This document shows positions 26,703 to 36,128 of a DNA stretch of 64,000 nucleotides, in pieces. The position numbers were made by a program, and so were the translations under genes. This DNA comes from Winogradskyella endarachnes. Lineage in GTDB: Bacteria > Bacteroidota > Bacteroidia > Flavobacteriales > Flavobacteriaceae. Location: the NCBI RefSeq assembly GCF_009741275.1, contig NZ_WOWS01000004.1, positions 248,001-312,000 on the forward strand, given 5' to 3'. The notes below the pieces were generated by a model. The model searched no databases. It was given only the letters and a program-made list of their open reading frames with translations, and had not been told where the DNA came from. Position 1 is the first letter of the stretch; each line of letters starts with the position of its first letter.

Positions 26703-27311
26703 TTATAATTTTTTTAAAAAAGCAAATAATTTTTGTTTTAAAGTTGATTTTCTGGTTTTTGGAAGCGTTTTTATATGTTTGATTGCTTGATTTTTATCAA
26801 GTAAATCTAAGAACAAAACTTCTTTTTTGTCGTCAATAGTTTTACAGTTTTTTAAGTTTTCTAAGACGGTTTTTGCGTAGGTAACTGTTCTAAAATTTAT
26901 GTCCTTCAGTGAACCTTTTGTGAAATTTGTGTAGTCAAAACCATTGAATGAGTAATATAAACTATAAAAATTTTCATATACCGTTGATTCTATTTCAAAA
27001 TTAAAATCTTTAATAATGTTAAAGACATATTTTTCTATATTTTTTGGTGTGTTTGAGTTCACTATTTTTCTACAATTCACTTTAATTTTCATAGCGACTA
27101 AGTGCTTTTCATCAAATAGAGTTGAAGCAATATTTTTTAGTTCTTTTAGCGCAGTTTCTTTTCTGTAATTGATCGTTATAACTTCAAAAATAAGTGAGTT
27201 TTGTTTTAGATTTTCATTTAATAAATCTGATTGATATAACCATTTTTCAAATTCCTCAATGCTAATATCGTTAACTAACACTTCGATTATTTTTAATTTT
27301 AAAGTTTCCAT
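26703..27311 (-). CDS. Unknown protein, 202 aa
   Basis: Start taken as the ATG at 27311 because promoter copy 3 places the transcription start near 27320, downstream of the alternative ATG at 27329. No signal peptide or membrane segment. The N-terminus SIEEFEKWLYQSDLLNENL recalls small immunity-type or hypothetical proteins that start with a short helical FE-x-WLY motif. The C-terminus is strongly basic (KTRKSTLKQKLFAFLKKL). Function not recognised. It sits divergent from the WYL regulator. Confidence 0.6.
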   Translation of the reverse strand: METLKLKIIEVLVNDISIEEFEKWLYQSDLLNENLKQNSLIFEVITINYRKETALKELKNIASTLFDEKHLVAMKIKVNCRKIVNSNTPKNIEKYVFNIIKDFNFEIESTVYENFYSLYYSFNGFDYTNFTKGSLKDINFRTVTYAKTVLENLKNCKTIDDKKEVLFLDLLDKNQAIKHIKTLPKTRKSTLKQKLFAFLKKL

Positions 27312-27326
27312 TTTATTAATTTTGAT

Positions 27327-27363
27327 CAAATGTCTTTAGATGTTGCGCAATCTTTTTGCGTAG
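27327..27363 (-). promoter_or_regulatory. Promoter with island operator, copy 3, beside the WYL gene
   Basis: On the minus strand CTACGCAAAAAGATTGCG starts at 27363, then 15 bases, then TTTG (27330-27327). Same sequence and spacing as copy 2. It lies in the 137-bp gap between the divergent 202-aa gene and the WYL-PhyH gene, so both could be controlled from here. Confidence 0.62.
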
Positions 27364-27393
27364 ATTAATTATTTCTTTTAAATTTAATTATTA

Positions 27394-27426
27394 AGACCTG
27401 CTAGATTTTTAAAATCTGCTAGGTCT
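27394..27426. repeat. Imperfect palindrome upstream of the WYL gene
   Basis: AGACCTGCTAGATTTT faces AAAATCTGCTAGGTCT: outer GACCT/AGGTC and inner AGATTTT/AAAATCT pair, with a 3-nt mismatched middle. Related to the palindrome at 21383-21395, so the two bracket the island. Confidence 0.5.
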
Positions 27427-27448
27427 AAACGTATGTAGATAAGGTGAT

Positions 27449-29179
27449 ATGGCAGTAAATAAAAACGCATTAATAAGATATAAAACCATTGATAAATGTC
27501 TACAGAATAGGTTTAGACAATGGACACTTAATGATTTAATAGAAGCCGTTTCTGATGCGCTTTATGAATACGAAGGCAAAGATGTTGATGTGAGTAAACG
27601 CACTGTACAATTAGATTTGCAAATGATGCGTAGCGATAAATTAGGTTACAACGCACCAATTGTAGTTTATAATCGTAAGTTTTACAAATACGATGATGAC
27701 GATTATAGTATTACAAACAGTCCAATATCTAATCAAGATTTAACCAAATTATCAGAGGCTGTTTCCTTTTTAAAACAGTTTCAAGGATTTTCTCATTTTT
27801 CGGAATTAGGAAGTATGGTTCAAAAATTAGAAGACCACGTTTACACACAAAAAACACATGAAAAATCGTTAATCGATTTTGAAAAGAACGATAATTTAAA
27901 AGGCTTAGAATTTTTAGATGAGCTGTACCAATTTATTTTAAAGAAAGAAACGATAGAAATAACCTATCAATCGTTTAAAGCAAGGAAAGAAAACACCTTT
28001 TTATTTCATGCCTATTTGTTGAAAGAGTTTAGAAATCGGTGGTTTTTAATTGGGAAACGCAATAAAAATGAAGGCATTATGAATTTAGCTTTAGATAGAA
28101 TTATTGCCATTAAAAAAAGTGATAGCCCTTATGTAATTGACCATAATTTTGATGTTGTAAACTATTATAACAATGCTATTGGCGTTTCTGTGAGTCCTAA
28201 TTTAGAGCCAGAACACGTCTTACTTTATGTGACACATAAACAAGCACCATATGTGTTAACAAAGCCATTTCATCACTCGCAGAAAGAAGTGAGTAGAGAT
28301 TATTATGGTGTAACCATTTCTTTAGATGTACAGTTAAATTTTGAATTAGAAAAAGAGATTTTAGGCTTAGGTGAAGGCATCAAAGTTATTGCACCAGAGC
28401 GTTTAAAACGAAACATTAAAGAACGCTTATATGATGCTATTGATACTTATGAAACTGAAATTAATGATAAAAGCCTAAGAACAATTGCCAAACGGTTAGA
28501 ACATAAAGGTTTTGGCATATTAAACCATGTGTACACTAAACGAGATATAAGAAAATTAAAAACTAGGTTCGACGCTTATTTTAAAGCACACAACGAGCAG
28601 ACTTTTGGTATGCGAAAAGTGCTAAAAAAGATGCCAGAATTGAAAGAAATTTTATTCAACAAGAATTTTAAAAAACTCGTAAAATCGATTGATAGAAATG
28701 CTTTTTTAACTAAAGCCATTTATTTTGATAAATCGCCAAAAGATAATTGGTACGTTACTTGGCATCAAGATGTGCCTATAAATGTGTTGGAAAAAATAGA
28801 CACTGAAGGTTTTTCGTCTTGGACAAATAAAAAAGGTGTAATTAGCGTTCGTCCACCAGAAGCGATTTCAAAAAACACGTTTTCAATGCGAATACATTTA
28901 GATGATACAACGGTAAAAAATGGGGCGCTAAAAGTGATTCCTGGTTCTCATAATAAACAGTTGAGTACCGAAGACATTAATTTAATTAGCACTAATTCTA
29001 TTCCTTTTGTCAGTGAAGTTACTTCTGGTGGTGTTCAATTATTAAAACCATTAGTGTTGCATGCGTCATCGGAAACAACAGTACAAAAGAGAAGACGCGT
29101 TTTGCATTTAGAATTTTCATCTATAGAATTACCAAATGGTTTGAGCTACGCAGAGCGAGAAGATTTATTTAGCAATTGA
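27449..29179 (+). CDS. WYL-domain regulator fused to PhyH-type Fe(II)/2-oxoglutarate dioxygenase
   Basis: 576 residues. An N-terminal winged-helix region (about 1-80) is followed by a WYL domain (about 155-235, with RWFLIGKRN in place of the WYL signature) and a WCX-like part to about 335. From about 345 a PhyH-type dioxygenase domain begins: the iron-binding H439-x-D441 (WHQDVP), NGALKVIPGSHN (491-502), the distal His538 (LVLHASSE) and arginines 548-550 for 2-oxoglutarate. Such a fusion could sense or modify a nucleic-acid-related ligand; this is inference. It is divergent from the island and convergent with the ABC gene, overlapping by 15 bp. Confidence 0.85.
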   Translation: MAVNKNALIRYKTIDKCLQNRFRQWTLNDLIEAVSDALYEYEGKDVDVSKRTVQLDLQMMRSDKLGYNAPIVVYNRKFYKYDDDDYSITNSPISNQDLTKLSEAVSFLKQFQGFSHFSELGSMVQKLEDHVYTQKTHEKSLIDFEKNDNLKGLEFLDELYQFILKKETIEITYQSFKARKENTFLFHAYLLKEFRNRWFLIGKRNKNEGIMNLALDRIIAIKKSDSPYVIDHNFDVVNYYNNAIGVSVSPNLEPEHVLLYVTHKQAPYVLTKPFHHSQKEVSRDYYGVTISLDVQLNFELEKEILGLGEGIKVIAPERLKRNIKERLYDAIDTYETEINDKSLRTIAKRLEHKGFGILNHVYTKRDIRKLKTRFDAYFKAHNEQTFGMRKVLKKMPELKEILFNKNFKKLVKSIDRNAFLTKAIYFDKSPKDNWYVTWHQDVPINVLEKIDTEGFSSWTNKKGVISVRPPEAISKNTFSMRIHLDDTTVKNGALKVIPGSHNKQLSTEDINLISTNSIPFVSEVTSGGVQLLKPLVLHASSETTVQKRRRVLHLEFSSIELPNGLSYAEREDLFSN

Positions 29180-30079
29180 GATGTAAATGTCTTGACCTGA
29201 TTCTATTTCCTTAGAATGCTCAATAAAAATAGATTCTGACTTATATTCTGCTTCAATTAGCCAGTTACTACCATTAAAATAAGAATGTTTTACAACAGCT
29301 TCTAAATCGGATTGTTCTACAATTTCAATTTGACTAGCATATACAATACCAAAAGGCTCAATAATATTAAACTCTCCAAAAAATGAAGCTATTAGAGGTG
29401 TTTTTGGATGGTTGTAAATGTGCTGAGGTGTGTCTTTTTCTATAATTTTAGAATCGTGAATTACGAGTAGTTGGTCTGCAAAACCGAGGACATCATTTTT
29501 GTCGTGTGTGGCAACAACGCAAGCAATATTATTGTCTTTTAGATACTTAAAAATGCTTCGCCTCAATGATTGTTTTTTAAAATTATCAATATGGCTAAAT
29601 GGTTCGTCTAGTAGAAGGATTTCTGGTTGTTTGGCTAAGGCTCTCGCAATGGCTACGCGCTGTTTTTGTCCTCCACTTAATAGTTTTACTTTGGTTTTGG
29701 CAAAGGCTTCTAATTCTACAACTTTTATAAGTTCTTCTGTGCGTCTTTGTTTTTCTTCAGGATAGAAACGAGACAGGTATTTACCAATATTTTCTTCGAC
29801 TGTAATGAAAGGCATAAGGTCAAATTCCTGGGTCACGTATTTCATAAAATCATAACCAATCACTAAGTTGTGTTTTGGACCTAAAATTTCTTCGTTTTTC
29901 CAAAAAATATGGCCTTGTTTTAAATCGTATTCGCCATAAATTAGTTTTAGAAGCGTGCTTTTTCCTGAGCCACTTTCGCCTATTATGGCAAGATTTTCTC
30001 CAGCTTCAACTTTAAAGTCAACAGCTTTTAAAACCTTAGTTTTAGAGTATCCAAAAGTGACATTTTTTACTTGAAGCAT
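29165..30079 (-). CDS. ABC transporter ATP-binding protein
   Basis: 304 residues. Walker A is GESGSGKST, the signature LSGGQKQR, Walker B EILLLDEP and switch loop VATHDKND. The C-terminal 80 residues form an extra domain of the kind seen in iron/polyamine-type importer ATPases. No permease or binding protein lies next to it, so its partners are elsewhere. Its 3' end overlaps the end of the WYL-PhyH gene. Confidence 0.88.
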   Translation of the reverse strand: MLQVKNVTFGYSKTKVLKAVDFKVEAGENLAIIGESGSGKSTLLKLIYGEYDLKQGHIFWKNEEILGPKHNLVIGYDFMKYVTQEFDLMPFITVEENIGKYLSRFYPEEKQRRTEELIKVVELEAFAKTKVKLLSGGQKQRVAIARALAKQPEILLLDEPFSHIDNFKKQSLRRSIFKYLKDNNIACVVATHDKNDVLGFADQLLVIHDSKIIEKDTPQHIYNHPKTPLIASFFGEFNIIEPFGIVYASQIEIVEQSDLEAVVKHSYFNGSNWLIEAEYKSESIFIEHSKEIESGQDIYISIAK

Positions 30080-30116
30080 ATTGCAAAGATAGGTCTTTCA
30101 AAAAATTAATTTGCAT

Positions 30117-30146
30117 AAAAAAACCGCTTGATTTCTCAAACGGTTT
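30117..30146 (-). terminator. Terminator after the FG-GAP/ASPIC gene
   Basis: AAACCG and CGGTTT arms with additional TTG/CAA pairing around ATTTCT, followed on the minus strand by seven T. Confidence 0.72.
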
Positions 30147-30171
30147 CATATGATTTTTAAATTTTGAAGTT

Positions 30172-32646
30172 TTATTTCTTTATAAACTTTCGTTTCATAA
30201 TTTTTCCATTAGATTCTAATCTTAGAAAGTAAACACCACTTGTTAAATTTGAAACATCAATTGAGGTTGTGTTTAATTTTAGGTTAAGGACGCGTTTACC
30301 ATTAATATCAAAAACTGTTGCTACTTTATTGGTAATATCAGCAGTGGTTTCAATATTTAATTCGTCTTCTACAGGATTAGGATATACGGTAAGATCTAAT
30401 AAGGTTTCATCTATAACACTTAATGCAGAACCTTCGGTAATATTATGGGTTGTATCTATTGCTGGGTTTTCTATGTAATCTACAACACCAGAAGGCCAAT
30501 ATATAGTTATACTATTAATTGAAGTTTCTGTACCAAGCCCAAAATGTGCCGTTAGTGAACTCATAAACTCAAAACCTTCTCCACTTCTTACATCACGTAT
30601 TTGAGTTCCTGTTGCAGTTTCAATTTCTATTCTGGCGCCAATTCCATTAATATTACTATTTGTACCTATGGTGTTAATTTTAATCCAGTGATTAGAGTTT
30701 GCATTATTTAAATAGATATTCCCGTTTCTAAAAACATCTAAAAATCCGTCATTATTTGTGTCTCCAATGGCACCACTTTGTGGCATATAATCTGAATAAT
30801 TTGTAAATGTAAAATCACCATTATTAAATAATATATCACCATTAGTTAATATGTCTACATAGCCATCATTATCGAAATCTGCAGGTGCATTTTCTATTCC
30901 CATTGGTGCACCGTTTACTCCTGATCCCGCAGTAACGTCTGTAAAAGTACCGTCACCATTGTTTTGCATTAATTTTGAGAGTCCGTTTGTACTACTACTT
31001 GCGCCAACGTATACATCCATATCACCATCATTATCAAAATCTGCCCAAGCAGAAGACCAGGTTTGAATGTTGTCTCCTAAATTTGAAGAATTATTGTGTC
31101 CGACGCTTGGGTAATTGGAATTGTACCAATTATTGCTGTCGGCAACATTGGTGAAAATACCATTGCCATCGTTTCTCCATAATTCGTTTGTACTTATAGT
31201 TGTCGATCCACCTCTACATTTTGCGATAAACATATCCATGTCTCTATCGTTGTCAAAATCTATCCATACGGTTCCATAATTTCCACCACCAGGAGTTAGG
31301 CCTAGACCATTAGGAACAACACCTGCACTCTGTCCTTGGTAAAAAGTTAAATTACCTGATCCATCATTAATATAATAGACATTAGCATCAACATCATGGC
31401 AAACAAAAGCGTCTAAGTGACCATCGTTATTGATGTCTACAAAATTAGATCGCTGTGAAAAAACATAATTAGATCCAGATATTTCAGTATAACCAGTGCC
31501 AGAACTGTTAGCTTTCATAAACGTAACGCCTGATCCACCTCCATAAACGAGGTCGTTATAGCCATTTCGGTCAAAATCACCAGCAGCTAAACTCCAACTA
31601 GGCACAAAATCTGCTGTTGAGGTTGCAATGTTTGTTTCATTAAAACCGCCTGTTGCTAATTGATAATGCACATTGATATTATTGGAACTTACAGAAACAA
31701 CATCATCTAAAAAGTCGCCATTTAAATCTACCAGAGCAATATCATAAGTTCCAGTTGTGTTTATGGAGTTGGTTGTAAATGTTGTTGGAAAACTAGATAA
31801 ATCAATTCCCGTTGTAAAATTATAACATTCCCAACCACTAAAACCTTCTATTGCACAATCGGCTCTTACACAAACGATATAGTCGGTTTCTGGTAATAAG
31901 TTTGTAATTGTATATGGGTTTTCTGCTGTAGTAGTACCTGATGTAGGTGTAGATTCAGTAGTTAAGTAGACGGCAACTTCCCAGGTTGTTTCAGTATCAC
32001 CTGGAACCCAGCTAACAAGTGCAGTTGTATCAGTGATATTATTAACAGTTACAGCGTTAACATTTGGACAAGCAGGAGGTGTACTTGAAGATATATTAAC
32101 GGTATTAACACAGAAACCCCAACCATAAGAATTATTATCGTTGTAATAAATACGATATTTAAAACCAGTTAATTGTGAAGTGGAAAATGTTGAAATGTCT
32201 AAACCATCACTAATAAATGTTGTTGGAGTATCGTTACAAAAATTTACTGTTGTATTAGAATTTTCAGGAAGAGTGCTTCCCCAATTTTCCCATGAGCTCG
32301 TAGAATTATTCCAGTACTGAAGTTGTAGAGCTTCATTTTGATAAATGTTAAGACCATATTGAAAACTAACCACAATGTTGGTTTCATTAGCATTAAAAGC
32401 AGCGCTTAAATCAATAATAGGCGATTCTGCGGCAACATCATTAACCGAAGCACCACCTGCAAGATTATCATCAAATGAAAATGAGCTACTGCTAGTTGTT
32501 GGGTCTTCATATAAATATGAAGCATTGTAAGATCCAGAAAGTGTCCATTGATTGTTTGGCCAATTGGCAGGTTGATTTAACTGTTGCGCGTATGTGTAAC
32601 TACAGCACAAGCTAAATAGAAGAGTAAAGCGTAGAAGTTTTATCAT
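30172..32646 (-). CDS. Secreted FG-GAP/VCBS and ASPIC/UnbV repeat protein, T9SS sorted
   Basis: 824 residues. Signal peptide ending TYAQ, an N-terminal beta-sandwich (about 30-190), a fibronectin-type III-like domain (about 195-280), then FG-GAP/VCBS repeats with the calcium-type pattern DxDxDGD (for example ADFDNDGDMDVY). An ASPIC/UnbV domain (about 655-725) and a T9SS type A domain (TVYPNPVEDELN, ending MKRKFIKK) finish it. Probably exported and surface-located; ligand unknown. It is 10 bp downstream of a di-heme cytochrome lipoprotein, so the two are likely one operon. Confidence 0.88.
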   Translation of the reverse strand: MIKLLRFTLLFSLCCSYTYAQQLNQPANWPNNQWTLSGSYNASYLYEDPTTSSSSFSFDDNLAGGASVNDVAAESPIIDLSAAFNANETNIVVSFQYGLNIYQNEALQLQYWNNSTSSWENWGSTLPENSNTTVNFCNDTPTTFISDGLDISTFSTSQLTGFKYRIYYNDNNSYGWGFCVNTVNISSSTPPACPNVNAVTVNNITDTTALVSWVPGDTETTWEVAVYLTTESTPTSGTTTAENPYTITNLLPETDYIVCVRADCAIEGFSGWECYNFTTGIDLSSFPTTFTTNSINTTGTYDIALVDLNGDFLDDVVSVSSNNINVHYQLATGGFNETNIATSTADFVPSWSLAAGDFDRNGYNDLVYGGGSGVTFMKANSSGTGYTEISGSNYVFSQRSNFVDINNDGHLDAFVCHDVDANVYYINDGSGNLTFYQGQSAGVVPNGLGLTPGGGNYGTVWIDFDNDRDMDMFIAKCRGGSTTISTNELWRNDGNGIFTNVADSNNWYNSNYPSVGHNNSSNLGDNIQTWSSAWADFDNDGDMDVYVGASSSTNGLSKLMQNNGDGTFTDVTAGSGVNGAPMGIENAPADFDNDGYVDILTNGDILFNNGDFTFTNYSDYMPQSGAIGDTNNDGFLDVFRNGNIYLNNANSNHWIKINTIGTNSNINGIGARIEIETATGTQIRDVRSGEGFEFMSSLTAHFGLGTETSINSITIYWPSGVVDYIENPAIDTTHNITEGSALSVIDETLLDLTVYPNPVEDELNIETTADITNKVATVFDINGKRVLNLKLNTTSIDVSNLTSGVYFLRLESNGKIMKRKFIKK

Positions 32647-32656
32647 ATTGGTTGGT

Positions 32657-33733
32657 TTAGTTACAATTGGTATTTAATGAGTCTATCCAAGCTTCAATTA
32701 ATTGAACACCTTCAGTATGCATAACAGTTCTTGCTAATAAGGGCATTCTATTTGAAGGTTCAATAGAACTAATTCTGTAATGCAATACAGAATTTCTTGC
32801 ATCACCTGGTTCTATAATATGTCCAAGGTCAAAACCAAGGTCAGTATCTGCATCAACACATACTCCTAAGTTTGTTAGGTTTTCTGTATCTGTGAAATCT
32901 AATCGTAGTGGTCTGTATGCGCAATGTGTTTCTTCTGAGTGGCAATGTGCACAATTTATATCTACATAAGCTCTTACTCTGCGCTCTAAAGTCTCATTAG
33001 TATTGTTATAATTTGGAAGTTTTGCTATGGTATTTGGGAGTGAATTTTCTAAATAACCAACATCCACTAATTTGTCTAATTGATTTGCAGAGCCATCACT
33101 ATAATTATATATTAAATTTAAGTTTCTTGGTTTAGGACCAATTGGTTGCGCTATCTCCATTACTTTGTGACACGTATGACATTCTGCCGCTGATGGTATT
33201 CTATACTGTACTGTTTTTATTTCATCGTCTTGCTGCCATTGCAAATCTACATAGCTACCATCCATGTTTAAGGTAGCTTCGGTTTGATCAGTGTTCCAGA
33301 CGTAGTTAGCAAAAACCCAACCCTCTTCTTTTCTTATGATTAGTCTTGTTTCTAGGTTTTTAGATTCATTTTCTGGTAAAACATTATCATAATAAAAACT
33401 TTTAATTATAATAGTTCCTATTGGAAAATCTAAGTTTTTATCGGCACTAACAAATGCTGCTTTGGTGTTGTTAGGCATCCAAACAAATCGTTTTTTCTTT
33501 GCATAATCACTAAATAACGTAGAATTTAAGGTATATGGAACCACGCCAAATGTTGGTTCTAGATTTTTTAAATCATTTTCAAAAAATTGATAATCTGAAA
33601 GTGATTGATAAGGTATATTTTCTAAATCAAATTGAACAATGGATTCTGGGTCAACAGGTGTTAACCCATCATCTTTACCGCAAGAAAATAGACATAGAAT
33701 AATTAGTAAATAAGTAAAGTAGATTTTTTTCAT
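32657..33733 (-). CDS. Di-heme c-type cytochrome lipoprotein (SO2930-like)
   Basis: 358 residues. A lipoprotein signal has the lipobox LFSC (Cys18). Two heme-binding motifs, CHTCH in the middle and CAHCH near residue 260, mark a c-type cytochrome attached to the membrane from the periplasmic side. The overall layout resembles the SO2930 family. Partner and electron pathway are unknown. It is translated just before the FG-GAP/ASPIC surface protein. Confidence 0.82.
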   Translation of the reverse strand: MKKIYFTYLLIILCLFSCGKDDGLTPVDPESIVQFDLENIPYQSLSDYQFFENDLKNLEPTFGVVPYTLNSTLFSDYAKKKRFVWMPNNTKAAFVSADKNLDFPIGTIIIKSFYYDNVLPENESKNLETRLIIRKEEGWVFANYVWNTDQTEATLNMDGSYVDLQWQQDDEIKTVQYRIPSAAECHTCHKVMEIAQPIGPKPRNLNLIYNYSDGSANQLDKLVDVGYLENSLPNTIAKLPNYNNTNETLERRVRAYVDINCAHCHSEETHCAYRPLRLDFTDTENLTNLGVCVDADTDLGFDLGHIIEPGDARNSVLHYRISSIEPSNRMPLLARTVMHTEGVQLIEAWIDSLNTNCN

Positions 33734-33813
33734 GCACTAAAGTTAATCCTTATAAATAAGACAGTTAAATACTTGAAAACCCTACCATAACGTATTTTTA
33801 AATTTAAAATATA

Positions 33814-35979
33814 TTATCCTTTTATTTTTTCTTCTGTTTTAGATGGTAACACTTCAAATCCCATATTGTATAAAGTAAATCCATAAATATCAGCATACTG
33901 CTCAATGGTTTTACTTACAGGTGTACCAGCGCCATGTCCAGCATCTGTTTCTATTCTAATAAGTGTTGGGTTGTTACCTGTTTGTTTACTTTGTAATTCG
34001 GCAGCAAATTTAAAACTATGAGCAGGTACAACGCGATCGTCATGATCACCAGTTGTTACCAAAGTTGCAGGATATTCTACTCCTTCTTTTACATTATGAA
34101 CAGGTGAGTAGCCTTTAAGATAGTCAAACATTTCTTTACTATCTTCTGCGGTTCCATAATCATAAGCCCAACCAGCACCAGCTGTAAATGTATGGTAACG
34201 TAACATATCTAAAACGCCAACAGCAGGTAAAGCTACCTTCATTAATTCTGGGCGTTGGGTCATAGTTGCACCAACTAATAAGCCTCCATTAGAACCTCCT
34301 CTAATCGCTAAATAATCTGAAGACGTGTAGTTTTCTGAAATAAGATATTCTGCTGCAGCAATAAAATCATCAAAAACATTTTGCTTTTGCATTTTTGTAC
34401 CAGCATCATGCCATGCTTTTCCGTATTCTCCTCCACCTCTAAGGTTTGGTACTGCGTATATACCACCTTGTTCCATCCAAACAGCATTTGCAATACTAAA
34501 ACTTGGTGTTAAACTTATGTTGAAACCTCCGTAACCATATAATATTGTTGGATTTTTTCCATTAAGCTCTAAACCTTTTTTATGAGTTATAATCATTGGC
34601 ACTTTAGTACCATCTTTAGATTTATAAAACACTTGCTTGCTTTCATAATCTTCTGGATTGAAATCAATATCTGGTTTTCTGTATAATTCTGAGGTTCCGC
34701 TTTCAATATCATATTTGTAGATACTTCCTGGAGTCACATAATTTGTGAATGAGTAGTATAGCTCTTTTTCTTCTTTTTTTGCTCCAAAACCACCTGCACT
34801 TCCTACGCCAGGTAGTTCAACTTCTCTAACTAATTTTCCATCATAATCATATTGTAATATTTTTGAAACGGCATCAACCATGTATTTAGCAAAAAAGTAA
34901 CCACCAGCAGTTGATGGGCTTAATACATTTTTCGTTTCGGGTATGAAATCTACCCAATTTTCTGGAGTTGGATTTGAAGCATCAACCGTTACAACCCTTT
35001 TATTTGGAGCGTTTAAGTTTGTAGACAGATAAAGTTTTGAACCTACATTTTCTAAAATACTAATATCACTATCTGTATGATTTAAAATAGTAATTAACTT
35101 ACTATTGGGTTTTGTTAAGTCTTTAATAAAAAGTTTGTTACCAGATGTTGAAACGCTAGCTGATATAATTAAGTATTTATCATCTTCTGTTACACCTCCA
35201 TAAATATATCTGTGTTTTTGTTCTGGTGTACCTCCAAATATTAATTCGTCTTCGGATTGTTTTGTACCTAGTTTATGATAGTAAACTTTATGTTGGTCTG
35301 TTTTAGCAGATAATTCACTTCCTTTTGGTTTGTCGTAACTAGAGTAATAAAACCCTTCGTTTTTATACCAAGACATGCCACTAAATTTAATATCAACTAA
35401 AGTGTCTTCTACAATTTCTTTGGTATCTGTATTCATAATCAGAATCTTTCTCCAGTCGCTACCGCCTTCAGAAATAGAATAGGCTAGCGTTTTACCATCT
35501 TTAGAAAAACTTGTACCTCCTAAAGAAATGGTGCCATCTTCTTTAAATGTATTTGGGTCTAAAAATACTTCTGCAGTACTTGGGTCATTTCCTGTTTTAT
35601 ATCTGTAAATTACGTATTGGTTTTGTAAACCATCATTTTTATAAAAGTAGGTATAATCTCCTTCTTTAAATGGTGAACCTATTTTTTCGTAATTCCAAAG
35701 TTTCGTAAGACGTTCTTTTAATTCTTTTCGATAAGGAATGTTATCTAAATAACCATAAGTTGCTTCATTTTCAGCTTTAACCCAAGCTTCAGTTTCGGCA
35801 CTTCTGTCATCTTCTAACCAACGGTATGGATCAGATACAGCTTCTCCAAATATAGTGTCAATAACTTCAATTTTGTTTGTGTTAGGGTAGTCTACAGAAA
35901 TTGTTTTCAAAGTTTCAGTTTCGTTTTTACATGATACAAAAATACTCAGCACTAGGGTTAGGAGCAGTAATTTTTTCAT
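33814..35979 (-). CDS. Prolyl oligopeptidase (S9A family), lipoprotein
   Basis: 721 residues. Lipoprotein signal ending FVSC, an N-terminal seven-bladed propeller (about 60-430), then an alpha/beta-hydrolase domain with the catalytic serine in RGGSNGG, the aspartate in DHDDRVVP and the histidine in AGHGAGTP. Cleaves short proline-containing peptides, probably in the periplasm. A promoter box TATCTTTG lies on the minus strand at 36014-36021. Single gene between asd and the cytochrome gene. Confidence 0.94.
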   Translation of the reverse strand: MKKLLLLTLVLSIFVSCKNETETLKTISVDYPNTNKIEVIDTIFGEAVSDPYRWLEDDRSAETEAWVKAENEATYGYLDNIPYRKELKERLTKLWNYEKIGSPFKEGDYTYFYKNDGLQNQYVIYRYKTGNDPSTAEVFLDPNTFKEDGTISLGGTSFSKDGKTLAYSISEGGSDWRKILIMNTDTKEIVEDTLVDIKFSGMSWYKNEGFYYSSYDKPKGSELSAKTDQHKVYYHKLGTKQSEDELIFGGTPEQKHRYIYGGVTEDDKYLIISASVSTSGNKLFIKDLTKPNSKLITILNHTDSDISILENVGSKLYLSTNLNAPNKRVVTVDASNPTPENWVDFIPETKNVLSPSTAGGYFFAKYMVDAVSKILQYDYDGKLVREVELPGVGSAGGFGAKKEEKELYYSFTNYVTPGSIYKYDIESGTSELYRKPDIDFNPEDYESKQVFYKSKDGTKVPMIITHKKGLELNGKNPTILYGYGGFNISLTPSFSIANAVWMEQGGIYAVPNLRGGGEYGKAWHDAGTKMQKQNVFDDFIAAAEYLISENYTSSDYLAIRGGSNGGLLVGATMTQRPELMKVALPAVGVLDMLRYHTFTAGAGWAYDYGTAEDSKEMFDYLKGYSPVHNVKEGVEYPATLVTTGDHDDRVVPAHSFKFAAELQSKQTGNNPTLIRIETDAGHGAGTPVSKTIEQYADIYGFTLYNMGFEVLPSKTEEKIKG

Positions 35980-36013
35980 AATTAGAATGATTGATTTTAA
36001 AGTACGATTCTCC

Positions 36014-36021
36014 CAAAGATA
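36014..36021 (-). promoter_or_regulatory. -7 box of the prolyl oligopeptidase gene
   Basis: TATCTTTG on the minus strand matches TAnnTTTG, 35 bp before the start codon at 35979. Confidence 0.5.
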
Positions 36022-36053
36022 AGATTTTCATATTTTGGCATTAGTTAAAATGC

Positions 36054-36103
36054 AAAAAAATACGCTAATTCAATTAATAACATAATTGAATTAGCGTATT
36101 TAT
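36054..36103 (-). terminator. Terminator after asd, 18-bp stem
   Basis: AATACGCTAATTCAATTA (36059-36076) pairs perfectly with its complement at 36083-36100 around a 6-nt loop. The run of A on the plus strand (36054-36060) gives a U tract for minus-strand transcripts. Unusually long and AT-rich for a terminator. Confidence 0.82.
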
Positions 36104-36128
36104 TAAGATTGTATAGATGTATATTACT

